A stretch of DNA of 64,000 bases, from assembly GCF_022809715.1 (NCBI RefSeq), contig NZ_CP094460.1, forward strand, positions 1,612,001-1,676,000, written 5' to 3'. Made by a program: the position numbers and the translations under genes. The notes under the pieces were generated by a model. It saw only the letters and a program-made list of their open reading frames with translations. It was not told the DNA's origin and made no database searches. The stretch's first letter is position 1. Each line of letters begins with the position of its first letter. This DNA is from Burkholderia pyrrocinia (lineage in GTDB: Bacteria; Pseudomonadota; Gammaproteobacteria; Burkholderiales; Burkholderiaceae). Positions 56,066 to 64,000 of the stretch are shown here, piece after piece.

Positions 56066-56275
56066 GCACCTGGCTGGCGAGCGCAAATCCGCGAACCGGT
56101 TCTGCGATACTCCGGCAACCAGCTGCATTTCATTCGCGCGATGGAGCGCGACGGGCAGTTGCACGGCGAAGGCGTGGTCGATCTCGTCAGCTTCGACACG
56201 CTCTGGCTGTTTCGCCGCGCGGACAGCTACATCGTGCGTTACTACGGCATGTGGCCCGCGATGCTGCGCGCCGAT
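56066..56275 (+). pseudogene. possible gene remnant
   Basis: In one frame the region reads protein-like, including LHFIRAMERDGQLHGEGVV and VRYYGMWPAMLRADHG, but it lacks a proper start region. It runs into low-quality sequence after 56275. It could be the C-terminal end of a small degraded enzyme (NTF2-like is a guess). The rest of the 452-nt gap between the fourth DUF2827 gene and the phospholipase gene shows nothing else. Confidence 0.3.
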
Positions 56276-56384
56276 CATGGCGCACGACGACAGGCTGATG
56301 CCCTGACGCCGCTACCGCAACCTCGACATCGCATGCGCGTGCGCCGGCCGGCTCCAACCAGCCGGCAGCGCACGCCTCTTGCCG

Positions 56385-58499
56385 TCAGATCGCCGTAATC
56401 GTCGGCGCCACGGCAGCCGGATCGGTGATGCTGGCCTTGCCGGTTTCGACGTGCCCCGCGATGCGACGCATCCAGCCCGCATTCCCCGCAACCGCGAACT
56501 GCAGGTCGTACCAGTGGCTGCTGCACGACAGATCCCAGTGCGCTTCGACGCGCTGCCCTGCCGGAATCGTCAGCGTGCGCGCCGCCCCGCCGTACGCGAC
56601 ATCGGTCGCCGTGATCGTCAGCGCGCTGCTGCCCGCATTCGCGAACGTCACGTAGACGTCGCCGTTCGCGGCGTCATAGCACGCGGTGATTTCAGGCTTC
56701 GCGGCGGCGTCCGCGGCGGCGGACCCCGCAAAGCGCCGGAAATAGCCGTTCGGCCCCCAGACGCTCACCAGGTAGTTGCCGTTCGCGTCGAGCGCCCACG
56801 TATCGGTCAACTGCTTGCCCGCTTCGACCGTATAGCGGCGCGGCATCGCGGTGGCGTCGCCCGTATAGACCCAGAAGTGCGCACCTTGCGTGCCGGTATT
56901 CGCGAACGTCAGCGCATAGCCTTGCGCGCCGAGCTGGCCGGTGACGTGCAGTTCGTACGGCAGCGCACGTGCCGGCCGCGTGCCGGATTCCTGCGCCGTC
57001 ACGACCTGCTGCGCGGTGCTGGCCGGCGCGGTCTGCGACGACGCGCGCGAGCATTGCAGGTCCGCCTGCGCGACATACGCCTGCGTGCTCGGCAAGGTCG
57101 GCAACGTCGCATCCGATTTCGAGAAGTCGAGCGCCGACGTCAGGTCGCCGCAGATCGCGCGGCGCCACGGCGAGATGTTCGTTTCCATCACGCCGAAGCG
57201 CTTCTCGATGAATTGCAGCACCGACGTGTGATCGAAGACCTGCGAGCAGACGAAGCCGCCCTTCGACCACGGCGAGACGACGAACATCGGCACGCGCGGG
57301 CCGAGGCCGTACGGCAGGTTATCGGCGGTATACGTGCCGGTCTGCGTCGAGGTCACGACGTTGTGCCGCTCGAGCGACACGTCCACCGTGCTCATGCCGG
57401 AGCCCGGCAACGTCGGCGCTTGCGGCGGTACGACATGGTCGAAGAAACCGTCGTTCTCGTCGTACATGACGAGCAGGACGGTCTTGCTCCACACGTCCGG
57501 ATTGGACGTCAGCGCGTCGAGGATCGTCGACAGGTAGTAGGCGCCGTACAGCGGCGTAAACTTCGGATGTTCCGAATACGCGGCGGGCGGCAGCAGCCAC
57601 GATACCTGCGGCAGCGCGTTCGCCTGCACGTCGGCTTTCAGTTGCGTGATCGGGCGCGTGCTCATCCCGCGCGTCTGCAGCGACGAACCGGCCGGCGCAT
57701 TCACGAAGTTGTTGAAGCACGCGAGCATGTTCGTGCCGTAGTTGCCTGTGAAGTTGTCGAACCCGGTACCCTGCTGGTAGACCTGCCACGAGATGCCGGC
57801 CTGTTCGAGCCGCTCCGGGTAGGTCGTCCAGCTGAAGGGCGGCAACTTGATCTTGTCGAACTGGTTGTCGATATAGTCGGTGTTGTCGAGCAGCGGGCCG
57901 CCGCCCGTGCCGAGCGGATCGACCATGCCCGTCATCAGGTACATGCGGTTCGGGTGCGTGTTGCCCGGGATCGAGCAGAAGTAGTTGTCGCACACGGTGA
58001 ACGCATCCGCGAGCGCGTAGTGGAACGGGATGTCGTCGCGGACGTGATAGCCCATCGTCATGTTGGACTTCTGCATCGCCCATTGATCCGCACGGCCGCC
58101 GTCGATCGCGCCGTGCGTCGTCGCCCACGTATGCGGCAGGCCGCCGATGCACTGCGCGTTCACGCCCGGGTCGGTCGTGTCGTAGCGGAACGGCGCGATC
58201 ACGCTCGCCTTGTCCTCCTGCCGCGGCTGGAACCAGACCGGCTTGCCGTTCGGCAGCGTGACCGGGAAGCGGTCGTTGTAGCCGCGCACGCCGCTCAGGT
58301 GCCCGAGGTAGTGGTCGAACGAGCGGTTTTCCTGCATGAACACGACGATGTGCTGGACATCCTGGATCGTGCCCGTCACGGTATTCGGCTCGATCGCGAG
58401 CGCCTTGCGGATCGATTCGGGAAGCAGTGCGGTGGCGGCGGTCGCACCGGCGAGGCCGGCGGAGAACTTCAGAAAATCGCGTCGTGAATGAGTGGCCAT
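56385..58499 (-). CDS. plcN: phosphocholine-specific phospholipase C
   Basis: 704 residues. A Tat signal (SRRDFLKF at 5-12, then a hydrophobic stretch to about 35) directs export folded. The alkaline-phosphatase-superfamily phosphoesterase domain begins IQDVQHIVVFMQENRSFDHYLG, with metal-binding residues and DENDGFFDH later. Two C-terminal DUF756-type beta domains (about 500-700) complete the PlcN/PlcH architecture. It should hydrolyse phosphatidylcholine to diacylglycerol and phosphocholine, a virulence and nutrition factor. The plcN or plcH subtype cannot be settled by eye; the absence of a plcR chaperone gene favours PlcN. Confidence 0.9.
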   Translation of the reverse strand: MATHSRRDFLKFSAGLAGATAATALLPESIRKALAIEPNTVTGTIQDVQHIVVFMQENRSFDHYLGHLSGVRGYNDRFPVTLPNGKPVWFQPRQEDKASVIAPFRYDTTDPGVNAQCIGGLPHTWATTHGAIDGGRADQWAMQKSNMTMGYHVRDDIPFHYALADAFTVCDNYFCSIPGNTHPNRMYLMTGMVDPLGTGGGPLLDNTDYIDNQFDKIKLPPFSWTTYPERLEQAGISWQVYQQGTGFDNFTGNYGTNMLACFNNFVNAPAGSSLQTRGMSTRPITQLKADVQANALPQVSWLLPPAAYSEHPKFTPLYGAYYLSTILDALTSNPDVWSKTVLLVMYDENDGFFDHVVPPQAPTLPGSGMSTVDVSLERHNVVTSTQTGTYTADNLPYGLGPRVPMFVVSPWSKGGFVCSQVFDHTSVLQFIEKRFGVMETNISPWRRAICGDLTSALDFSKSDATLPTLPSTQAYVAQADLQCSRASSQTAPASTAQQVVTAQESGTRPARALPYELHVTGQLGAQGYALTFANTGTQGAHFWVYTGDATAMPRRYTVEAGKQLTDTWALDANGNYLVSVWGPNGYFRRFAGSAAADAAAKPEITACYDAANGDVYVTFANAGSSALTITATDVAYGGAARTLTIPAGQRVEAHWDLSCSSHWYDLQFAVAGNAGWMRRIAGHVETGKASITDPAAVAPTITAI

Positions 58500-58541
58500 G
58501 CTGGTTGCTCTTGATTGGATTTCTGGTTGGAACGACCGGTA

Positions 58542-58745
58542 TCAGGAAGCGGGCGACGATGCGGGCGCGGTGAAACCCGGCGGGCAGCGCATCTGCGCGG
58601 TGGCGACGGCGGCGCCGCCGCAGGCGGCCTTCTGCTGCGCGACGGGCGCGGGGTCTGCATTCAGGTCGTCGCCGCAGGCGCTGAGGAGTGCGATCAGCGC
58701 GACCAGGCCGGCGACCGCGAAAGGCCGTAGGGCCGACGTTCGCAT
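58542..58745 (-). CDS. small lipoprotein upstream of phospholipase C
   Basis: 67 residues. Signal anchor with lipobox LSAC (Cys24), then a short mature part with two further cysteines (AACGG and MRCPPGF). GGAG precedes the ATG by seven nt. Only 42 nt separate it from plcN on the same strand, so the two are likely one operon. It could be an envelope accessory for the exported enzyme. No known family recognised. Confidence 0.7.
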   Translation of the reverse strand: MRTSALRPFAVAGLVALIALLSACGDDLNADPAPVAQQKAACGGAAVATAQMRCPPGFTAPASSPAS

Positions 58746-59067
58746 AACGTATCTCCGTGGACGTGATGAAGTGACACGGACGCGAACCCGCGTCGGTCAT
58801 ATCGACGGCGAGATGCTATGTTCGACTTGTTACACGACGGTGTCGAGTGGAGATGGACGTGCGGCGGGAGGGTGTGGCGCAACGGGCCACGCGTTCGATG
58901 GAAGTATGGATTTCGCCGGCAAAACGTAATTCGATCGAAAGATTCGTGCGGCGCCGGCGTGTCGATGCAATCGAAGCAGCACCTGTCGCAACCACCAGCG
59001 TGCGGTGATGCGCGAAGCGGTTTTCACGGGCCGGCAGCCGCCGACCCGCGCACAGCGAAAGCGTCGA
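58746..59067. other. 322-nt intergenic region before the plc operon
   Basis: Lies between the 3' end of the liu operon and the plc lipoprotein. Presumably contains the plc promoter; no clear core promoter or operator was identified, and no U-tract terminator for the liu operon was found. Confidence 0.4.
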
Positions 59068-61065
59068 TCAGCCTTCCGCCATCATCAGCAACTGCGCGCC
59101 ATCCGCGACCTGGTCGCCGACGCCGTACAGCACTTCCGCGACTACGCCCGCGCTCGGCGCGCCGATCGTGTGCTCCATCTTCATCGCTTCCATCACGATC
59201 AGCGGCGTGCCGGCTTCGACCTTCTGGCCCGGTTCGACCAGCACCGCGATCACCTTGCCGGGCATCGGCGCGGTCAAACGCCCGCCGCCCTGTTCGGTGT
59301 CGCCAGCATGCGCGAGCAGGTTGCGCCATTCGAACGTCTCGGCCGCGCCCTGCGTGAACACATGGAACGTGTCGCCGTCCGCATACACGCGGCCGCTGCT
59401 GCGCACACCGCCGAGCGTCACGTCGAAATCGAGCGGCGTTGCGCCGCGCGTCCATGCGAACGGCTGCGCGGCCGCGTCGCCGGCCGCGATGCGCGCAACG
59501 GCGCCGTCGTCTTCATACGCAACCGTCACGTCCGCTTCGCGATCGACCGCATGCCATTCGAGCGTGCGGCGATAGCCGCCGTTCAATCGCCAGTCCGGCA
59601 GCGCGCCCCATGGCGATGCCCCCTGCGCGGCCGCGCCGCGTTCGCGCGCGAGCAGCGCCGCGCAAGCGAGCGCGAGCGTCGCGCGCGGCGGCTGTTGCGG
59701 GGCGAACAGCGCGTCGTGGTTGCGCTCGATCAGGCCCGTATCGAGATCGGCCGTCGCGAACGGCTCGCACGCGACGATCCGCTGCAGGAATGCGGCGTTC
59801 GTATGCAGGCCGACCACCTCGCACGCACGCAGCGCGCGCAGCATCAGGCTCAGCGCTGCCGCGCGGTCCGCGCCATGGACGATCAGCTTCGCGATCATCG
59901 GATCGTAGAACGGCGTGATCGCATCGCCTTCGCGCACGCCGCTGTCGACACGCACCGCTGCGCCGATGTCGAACTCGACGCCGTCCGGCAGCCGCAGGTG
60001 CTTCAGCGTACCCGTGGACGGCAGGAAGCCGCGCGCGGGGTTCTCCGCGTAAAGGCGCGCCTCGAGCGCGTGACCCTGCACGCGCAGTTCGTCCTGCTGC
60101 AACGGCAGCGGCTCGCCGGACGCGACGCGCAGTTGCCATTCGACGAGATCGAGCCCGGTGACCATCTCGGTGACCGGATGCTCGACCTGCAGGCGCGTGT
60201 TCATTTCCATGAAGTAGAACGCGTCGCCCGTCATGATGAATTCGACGGTGCCCGCGCCGACGTAACCGACCGCGCGCGCGGCCGCGACGGCCGCCTCGCC
60301 CATCGCGCGACGCACGTCGTCGTGCAGGCCCGGCGCCGGCGCTTCCTCGAGCACCTTCTGGTGACGGCGCTGCACCGAGCAGTCGCGGTCGAACAGGTAG
60401 ACGGTATTGCCGTGCGTGTCGCCGAACACCTGCACCTCGACGTGGCGCGGGCGCGTCAGGTATTTCTCGATCAGCACGCGGTCGTTGCCGAAGCTGCTCG
60501 CGGCCTCGCGCTGGCACGACGCGAGCGCCGCCGGGAAATCGTCGGAGCGCTCGACCACGCGCATCCCCTTGCCGCCGCCGCCCGCGCTGGCCTTCAGCAG
60601 CACCGGATAGCCGATCTCGTCGGCTTCGCGATGCAGGTTGCCCGTGTCCTGGTCGTCGCCGTGATAGCCGGGCACGAGCGGCACGGCGGCCGCGTGCATC
60701 AGCGCCTTCGCGGCAGCCTTCGAGCCCATCGCCGCGATCGCGTCGACCGGCGGCCCGATGAATACGATGCCGGCCGCTTCGCACGCATGCGCGAAATCTT
60801 CGTTCTCCGACAGGAAGCCGTAGCCGGGGTGGATCGCCTGCGCGCCGGTCGCGCGCGCGGCTTCGATGATGCGCTCGATGCGCAGATAGCTGTCCGCGGC
60901 CGCCGAGCCGCCGATGTGCACGGCTTCGTCGCATGCGGCCACGTGCTTCGCGTTCGCATCGGCGTCGGAATAGACGGCGACGCTCGCGATCCCGAGACGT
61001 TTGCACGTCGCGGCGACGCGGCACGCGATTTCGCCGCGGTTGGCGATCAGAATCTTGTCGAACAT
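59068..61065 (-). CDS. liuD: methylcrotonyl-CoA carboxylase biotin-containing subunit
   Basis: 665 residues: biotin carboxylase and ATP-grasp (about 1-450, starting FDKILIANRGEIACRV), a BT domain, and the C-terminal biotinyl domain with AMKM where Lys629 is biotinylated. It carboxylates 3-methylcrotonyl-CoA together with LiuB in leucine breakdown. Acetyl-CoA or geranyl-CoA carboxylases are relatives; the flanking genes make methylcrotonyl-CoA the substrate. It ends the liu operon in this window. Confidence 0.94.
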   Translation of the reverse strand: MFDKILIANRGEIACRVAATCKRLGIASVAVYSDADANAKHVAACDEAVHIGGSAAADSYLRIERIIEAARATGAQAIHPGYGFLSENEDFAHACEAAGIVFIGPPVDAIAAMGSKAAAKALMHAAAVPLVPGYHGDDQDTGNLHREADEIGYPVLLKASAGGGGKGMRVVERSDDFPAALASCQREAASSFGNDRVLIEKYLTRPRHVEVQVFGDTHGNTVYLFDRDCSVQRRHQKVLEEAPAPGLHDDVRRAMGEAAVAAARAVGYVGAGTVEFIMTGDAFYFMEMNTRLQVEHPVTEMVTGLDLVEWQLRVASGEPLPLQQDELRVQGHALEARLYAENPARGFLPSTGTLKHLRLPDGVEFDIGAAVRVDSGVREGDAITPFYDPMIAKLIVHGADRAAALSLMLRALRACEVVGLHTNAAFLQRIVACEPFATADLDTGLIERNHDALFAPQQPPRATLALACAALLARERGAAAQGASPWGALPDWRLNGGYRRTLEWHAVDREADVTVAYEDDGAVARIAAGDAAAQPFAWTRGATPLDFDVTLGGVRSSGRVYADGDTFHVFTQGAAETFEWRNLLAHAGDTEQGGGRLTAPMPGKVIAVLVEPGQKVEAGTPLIVMEAMKMEHTIGAPSAGVVAEVLYGVGDQVADGAQLLMMAEG

Positions 61066-61104
61066 GGCTTCGGTTTCGTCCGGAAAGAGTGGGTCACGAC
61101 GACG

Positions 61105-61890
61105 TCATTCACGCCACGACGGCGTGCGTTTCTCAAGGAAGGCCGCGATCCCTTCGCGCGCTTCCGCGCCTGCGCGGGTGCGCGCGATCCAGTCGGCGGT
61201 CTGCTCGATCAGCGTCGCGTCGAGCGCCCTGCCGGCCACGTCGGCGACGAGTTGCTTGCACGCACGCACCGCGTCGGGGCCGTTCGCGACGAGCGTCGCG
61301 GCCAGCTTCGCGACCGTTTCGTCGAGCGTATCGGCCGGCACCGCGTCGTGAATGAAACCGATCGAAGCGGCGCGCGCGCTGTCGAACACCTCGGCCGTCG
61401 TGAAGTAGCGGCGCGCCGCGCGCTCGCCCATCGCGCGCACGACGTACGGCGCGATCGTCGCGGGAATCAGCCCGAGCCGCGCTTCAGACAGGCAGAACTT
61501 CACGCCGTCGGCGGCGATCGCGATATCGGCCGCCGCGACGAGGCCCACGCCGCCCGCATACGCGTCGCCATGCACGCGCGCGATCACCGGCTTGCCGCAG
61601 CGATGGATCGCCTCGAGCATCCGCGCGAGCTTGCGCGCATCGGCACGGTTCTCGTCGTCCGAGTAACCGGCCATCTTCTTCATCCAGTTCAGGTCCGCGC
61701 CCGCGCAGAACGCGGTGCCTTCCGCCGCGAGCACGATCGCGCGCACGCCTTCGTGCGCGTCGAGCCATTCGAACGCGGTGGTCAGCTCGGCGATCGTCGT
61801 CTCGTTGAACGCGTTGCGCACGTCGGGACGCGCGAGCGTGACGGTCGCGACGCGGTTTGCTTCGTTGACCTTGATGGTTTCGTATCGCAT
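61105..61890 (-). CDS. liuC: methylglutaconyl-CoA hydratase (enoyl-CoA hydratase family)
   Basis: 261-residue crotonase-fold enzyme. The oxyanion-hole region AAEGTAFCAGADLNWMKKM and the VHGDAYAGGVGLVAAADIAIA segment are typical. In the liu pathway it hydrates 3-methylglutaconyl-CoA to HMG-CoA. It lies between liuB and liuD in the usual order, 15 nt after liuB. Confidence 0.92.
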   Translation of the reverse strand: MRYETIKVNEANRVATVTLARPDVRNAFNETTIAELTTAFEWLDAHEGVRAIVLAAEGTAFCAGADLNWMKKMAGYSDDENRADARKLARMLEAIHRCGKPVIARVHGDAYAGGVGLVAAADIAIAADGVKFCLSEARLGLIPATIAPYVVRAMGERAARRYFTTAEVFDSARAASIGFIHDAVPADTLDETVAKLAATLVANGPDAVRACKQLVADVAGRALDATLIEQTADWIARTRAGAEAREGIAAFLEKRTPSWRE

Positions 61891-61905
61891 CGTCCGCTCT
61901 CCTCA

Positions 61906-63513
61906 TTACATCCGGAACACGCCGAAGCGCGTATCGTCGATCGGCGCGTTCATCGATGCGGCAAGGCCGAGACCGAGCACGTCGCGCGTCTGCGCGGGAT
62001 CGATCACGCCGTCGTCCCACAGCCGCGCGCTCGCGTAATACGGATGGCCCTGGCGCTCGTACTGGTCGCGGATCGGCTGCTTGAACGCTTCCTCTTCGTC
62101 GGTCGACCACTCGCCGCCCTTCGCCTCGATGCCGTCGCGACGCACGGTCGCGAGCACCGACGCGGCCTGCTCGCCGCCCATCACCGAGATCCGCGCGTTC
62201 GGCCACATCCACAGGAAGCGCGGCCCGAACGCGCGGCCGCACATCCCGTAGTTGCCGGCACCGAACGAGCCGCCGATGATCACGGTGAACTTCGGCACCT
62301 TCGCGTTCGACACGGCCGTCACCATCTTCGCGCCGTGCCGCGCGATGCCTTCGTTCTCGTACTTGCGACCGACCATGAAGCCCGTGATGTTCTGCAGGAA
62401 CACGAGCGGGATCTTGCGCTGGCAGCACAGCTCGATGAAATGCGCGCCCTTCACCGCCGATTCGGAAAACAGGATGCCGTTGTTCGCGACGATCCCGACC
62501 GGATGGCCCCAGATGTGCGCGAAGCCCGTGACGAGCGTCGTGCCGAAGCGCGCCTTGAATTCGTCGAACTCGGAATCGTCGACGATGCGCGCGATCACCT
62601 CGCGCACGTCGAACGGCTTGCGCGTATCGACGGGAATCACGCCGTACAGGCTCTTCGCGTCGTAGCGCGGCGGCTTCGGCTCGCACAGCGCCACCGGCGA
62701 TGCGATCTTCGGTGCGAGATGATCGACGATGTTGCGCGCGATCGACAGCGCATGCGCGTCGTTCTGCGCGAGATGGTCGGCCACGCCCGACAGACGCGTG
62801 TGCACGTCGCCGCCGCCGAGATCCTCGGCGCTCACTTCCTCGCCGGTCGCGGCCTTCACGAGCGGCGGCCCGCCGAGGAAAATCGTGCCCTGGTCCTTCA
62901 CGATGATCGACTCGTCGCTCATCGCGGGCACATACGCGCCGCCCGCCGTGCACGAGCCCATCACGACGGCGATCTGCGCGATCCCGGCCGCCGACATCGT
63001 CGCCTGGTTGAAGAAGATGCGGCCGAAGTGGTCGCGATCGGGAAACACGTCGTCCTGGTTCGGCAGGTTCGCGCCGCCCGAATCGACGAGGTACACGCAC
63101 GGCAGCCGGTTTTCCGCGGCGATCTCCTGCGCGCGCACGTGCTTCTTCACGGTGATCGGGTAGTAGGTGCCGCCCTTGACCGTCGCGTCGTTGCACACGA
63201 TCACGCACTCGCGGCCCGCGATCCGGCCGATCCCGGTGATGACGCCCGCGCCCGGCGCGTCGTCGTTGTACATGCCGTTCGCCGCGAGCTGCGACAGCTC
63301 GAGGAACGGCGCGCCCGGATCGAGCAGTTGCGCGATGCGGTCGCGCGGCAGCAGCTTGCCGCGCGACAGGTGCTTGTCGCGCGCGGCCTGGCCGCCACCC
63401 TGCGCGAGCTGTTCGATCTTCGCGCGCAGGTCGGCGACGACCGCCTCGAGCGCCGCGGTGTTCGCGCGGAAGTCTTCCGAACGCGGGTTCAGTCTGGATT
63501 CGATGATCGGCAT
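61906..63513 (-). CDS. liuB: methylcrotonyl-CoA carboxylase carboxyltransferase subunit
   Basis: 535 residues, the normal size for the beta subunit. Tandem crotonase-like carboxyltransferase domains, with [19 protein letters not shown] and [23 protein letters not shown] as hallmarks. It transfers CO2 from biotin on LiuD to 3-methylcrotonyl-CoA. It lies 31 nt after liuA and 15 nt before liuC. Confidence 0.95.
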   Translation of the reverse strand: MPIIESRLNPRSEDFRANTAALEAVVADLRAKIEQLAQGGGQAARDKHLSRGKLLPRDRIAQLLDPGAPFLELSQLAANGMYNDDAPGAGVITGIGRIAGRECVIVCNDATVKGGTYYPITVKKHVRAQEIAAENRLPCVYLVDSGGANLPNQDDVFPDRDHFGRIFFNQATMSAAGIAQIAVVMGSCTAGGAYVPAMSDESIIVKDQGTIFLGGPPLVKAATGEEVSAEDLGGGDVHTRLSGVADHLAQNDAHALSIARNIVDHLAPKIASPVALCEPKPPRYDAKSLYGVIPVDTRKPFDVREVIARIVDDSEFDEFKARFGTTLVTGFAHIWGHPVGIVANNGILFSESAVKGAHFIELCCQRKIPLVFLQNITGFMVGRKYENEGIARHGAKMVTAVSNAKVPKFTVIIGGSFGAGNYGMCGRAFGPRFLWMWPNARISVMGGEQAASVLATVRRDGIEAKGGEWSTDEEEAFKQPIRDQYERQGHPYYASARLWDDGVIDPAQTRDVLGLGLAASMNAPIDDTRFGVFRM

Positions 63514-63544
63514 CGACGGGGCTCCGTTCGCGAGTCGTGGGGCG

Positions 63545-64000
63545 TTACATCGTTTCCGCGAACAGCTCGCGGCCGATCAGCATCCGGCGGATCTCGCTCG
63601 TGCCGGCGCCGATTTCATAGAGCTTCGCATCGCGCCACAGGCGGCCGACCGGGTATTCGTTGATGTAGCCGTTGCCGCCGAGGATCTGGATCGCCTCGCC
63701 GGCCATCCACGTCGCCTTCTCGGCCGTATAGAGGATCACGCCCGCGCAGTCCTTGCGCACCTGGCGAATGTGGTCGCTGCCCGCCGAGTCGAGATGGCGG
63801 CCGACCGCGTACAGATACGCGCGGCACGCCTGGAACGTGGTGTACATGTCGGCGACCTTGCCCTGGATCAGCTGGAATTCGCCGATCGCCTGGCCGAACT
63901 GCTTGCGGTCGTGGATATACGGCACGACCGCATCGAGGCATGCGGCCATGATGCCTGTCGGGCCGCCCGACAGCACCGCGCGCTCGTAGTCGAGGCCGCT
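63545..64000 (-). CDS. liuA: isovaleryl-CoA dehydrogenase, partial (C-terminal part)
   Basis: About 151 C-terminal codons of an acyl-CoA dehydrogenase; the start lies beyond the right edge. The fragment begins [20 protein letters not shown], with Glu in the position of the catalytic base of isovaleryl-CoA dehydrogenases, and runs to [14 protein letters not shown]. As the first liu gene it makes 3-methylcrotonyl-CoA from isovaleryl-CoA. Confidence 0.92.
   Translation of the reverse strand, partial: SGLDYERAVLSGGPTGIMAACLDAVVPYIHDRKQFGQAIGEFQLIQGKVADMYTTFQACRAYLYAVGRHLDSAGSDHIRQVRKDCAGVILYTAEKATWMAGEAIQILGGNGYINEYPVGRLWRDAKLYEIGAGTSEIRRMLIGRELFAETM

Noticed and set aside
59005..63663. 1552-codon plus-strand frame opposite the liu genes
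   Set aside because: It is Arg/His-rich shadow sequence antisense to four recognised enzymes; no start signals or domains.
1..64000. tRNA, rRNA, transposase, integrase or attachment sites
   Set aside because: None was seen on either strand, so the adhesin island cannot be tied to a named mobile element from this window.

Overview
The window looks like a high-GC Burkholderia replicon, most likely chromosome 2 of a Burkholderia cepacia complex species. That is inferred from codon bias, gene content (ChoXWV, hopanoid HpnI/HpnL, DUF4148 pairs, DUF2827 proteins, a giant SLST-repeat trimeric autotransporter) and gene order. No database search was run. No rRNA, tRNA, CRISPR array, insertion sequence or phage was seen.

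Layout. 1-5438: sarcosine oxidase genes (soxB-soxD-soxA, cut at the left edge) behind an L-serine dehydratase, with a divergent GlxA-type AraC regulator. 5588-12548: a four-carbon sugar-acid (threonate/erythronate) catabolic cluster under a FadR-type regulator, with ltnD, otnK, otnC, an MFS carrier, otnI and denD. 12617-15273: hopanoid-type membrane protein and glycosyltransferase (hpnL, hpnI) plus a small membrane protein. 15442-18269: a QseBC/PmrAB-like two-component system and a cytochrome b561, both preceded by similar tandem boxes. 18542-23325: two secreted DUF4148 proteins, an aspartyl-hydroxylase-like enzyme, a ubiquitin-like sulfur-carrier protein paired with an Asp-box propeller, and a LysR/PACE-efflux divergent pair. 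23450-27662: choline-type ABC transporter (choVWX) with an embedded GbdR-like regulator. 28316-36803: DUF2339/DUF3999 envelope pair, GNAT, NIPSNAP, a candidate small RNA, an FMN reductase and a ferritin-like protein. 37858-55932: an adhesin island, with a 2508-residue trimeric autotransporter, an OmpA-like lipoprotein, four DUF2827 proteins, a FkbM methyltransferase-glycosyltransferase fusion, a DUF4019 protein and an EAL-domain protein. 56385-58745: phosphocholine-type phospholipase C with a small lipoprotein. 59068-64000: the liu genes for leucine/isovalerate breakdown, cut at the right edge.

Two themes join separate loci. First, phospholipase C, choline uptake, sarcosine oxidase and serine dehydratase together cover entry and exit steps of a route from phosphatidylcholine or choline through sarcosine, glycine and serine to pyruvate. 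Second, the charge-poor Ser/Thr-rich adhesin stalk sits beside genes resembling sugar-transfer enzymes. The DUF2827 proteins share four motifs and look like a candidate adhesin-modification system of undescribed chemistry; this is the most promising novel system in the window. A compact RNA with an anti-Shine-Dalgarno sequence (34408-34475, minus) is a second strong candidate.
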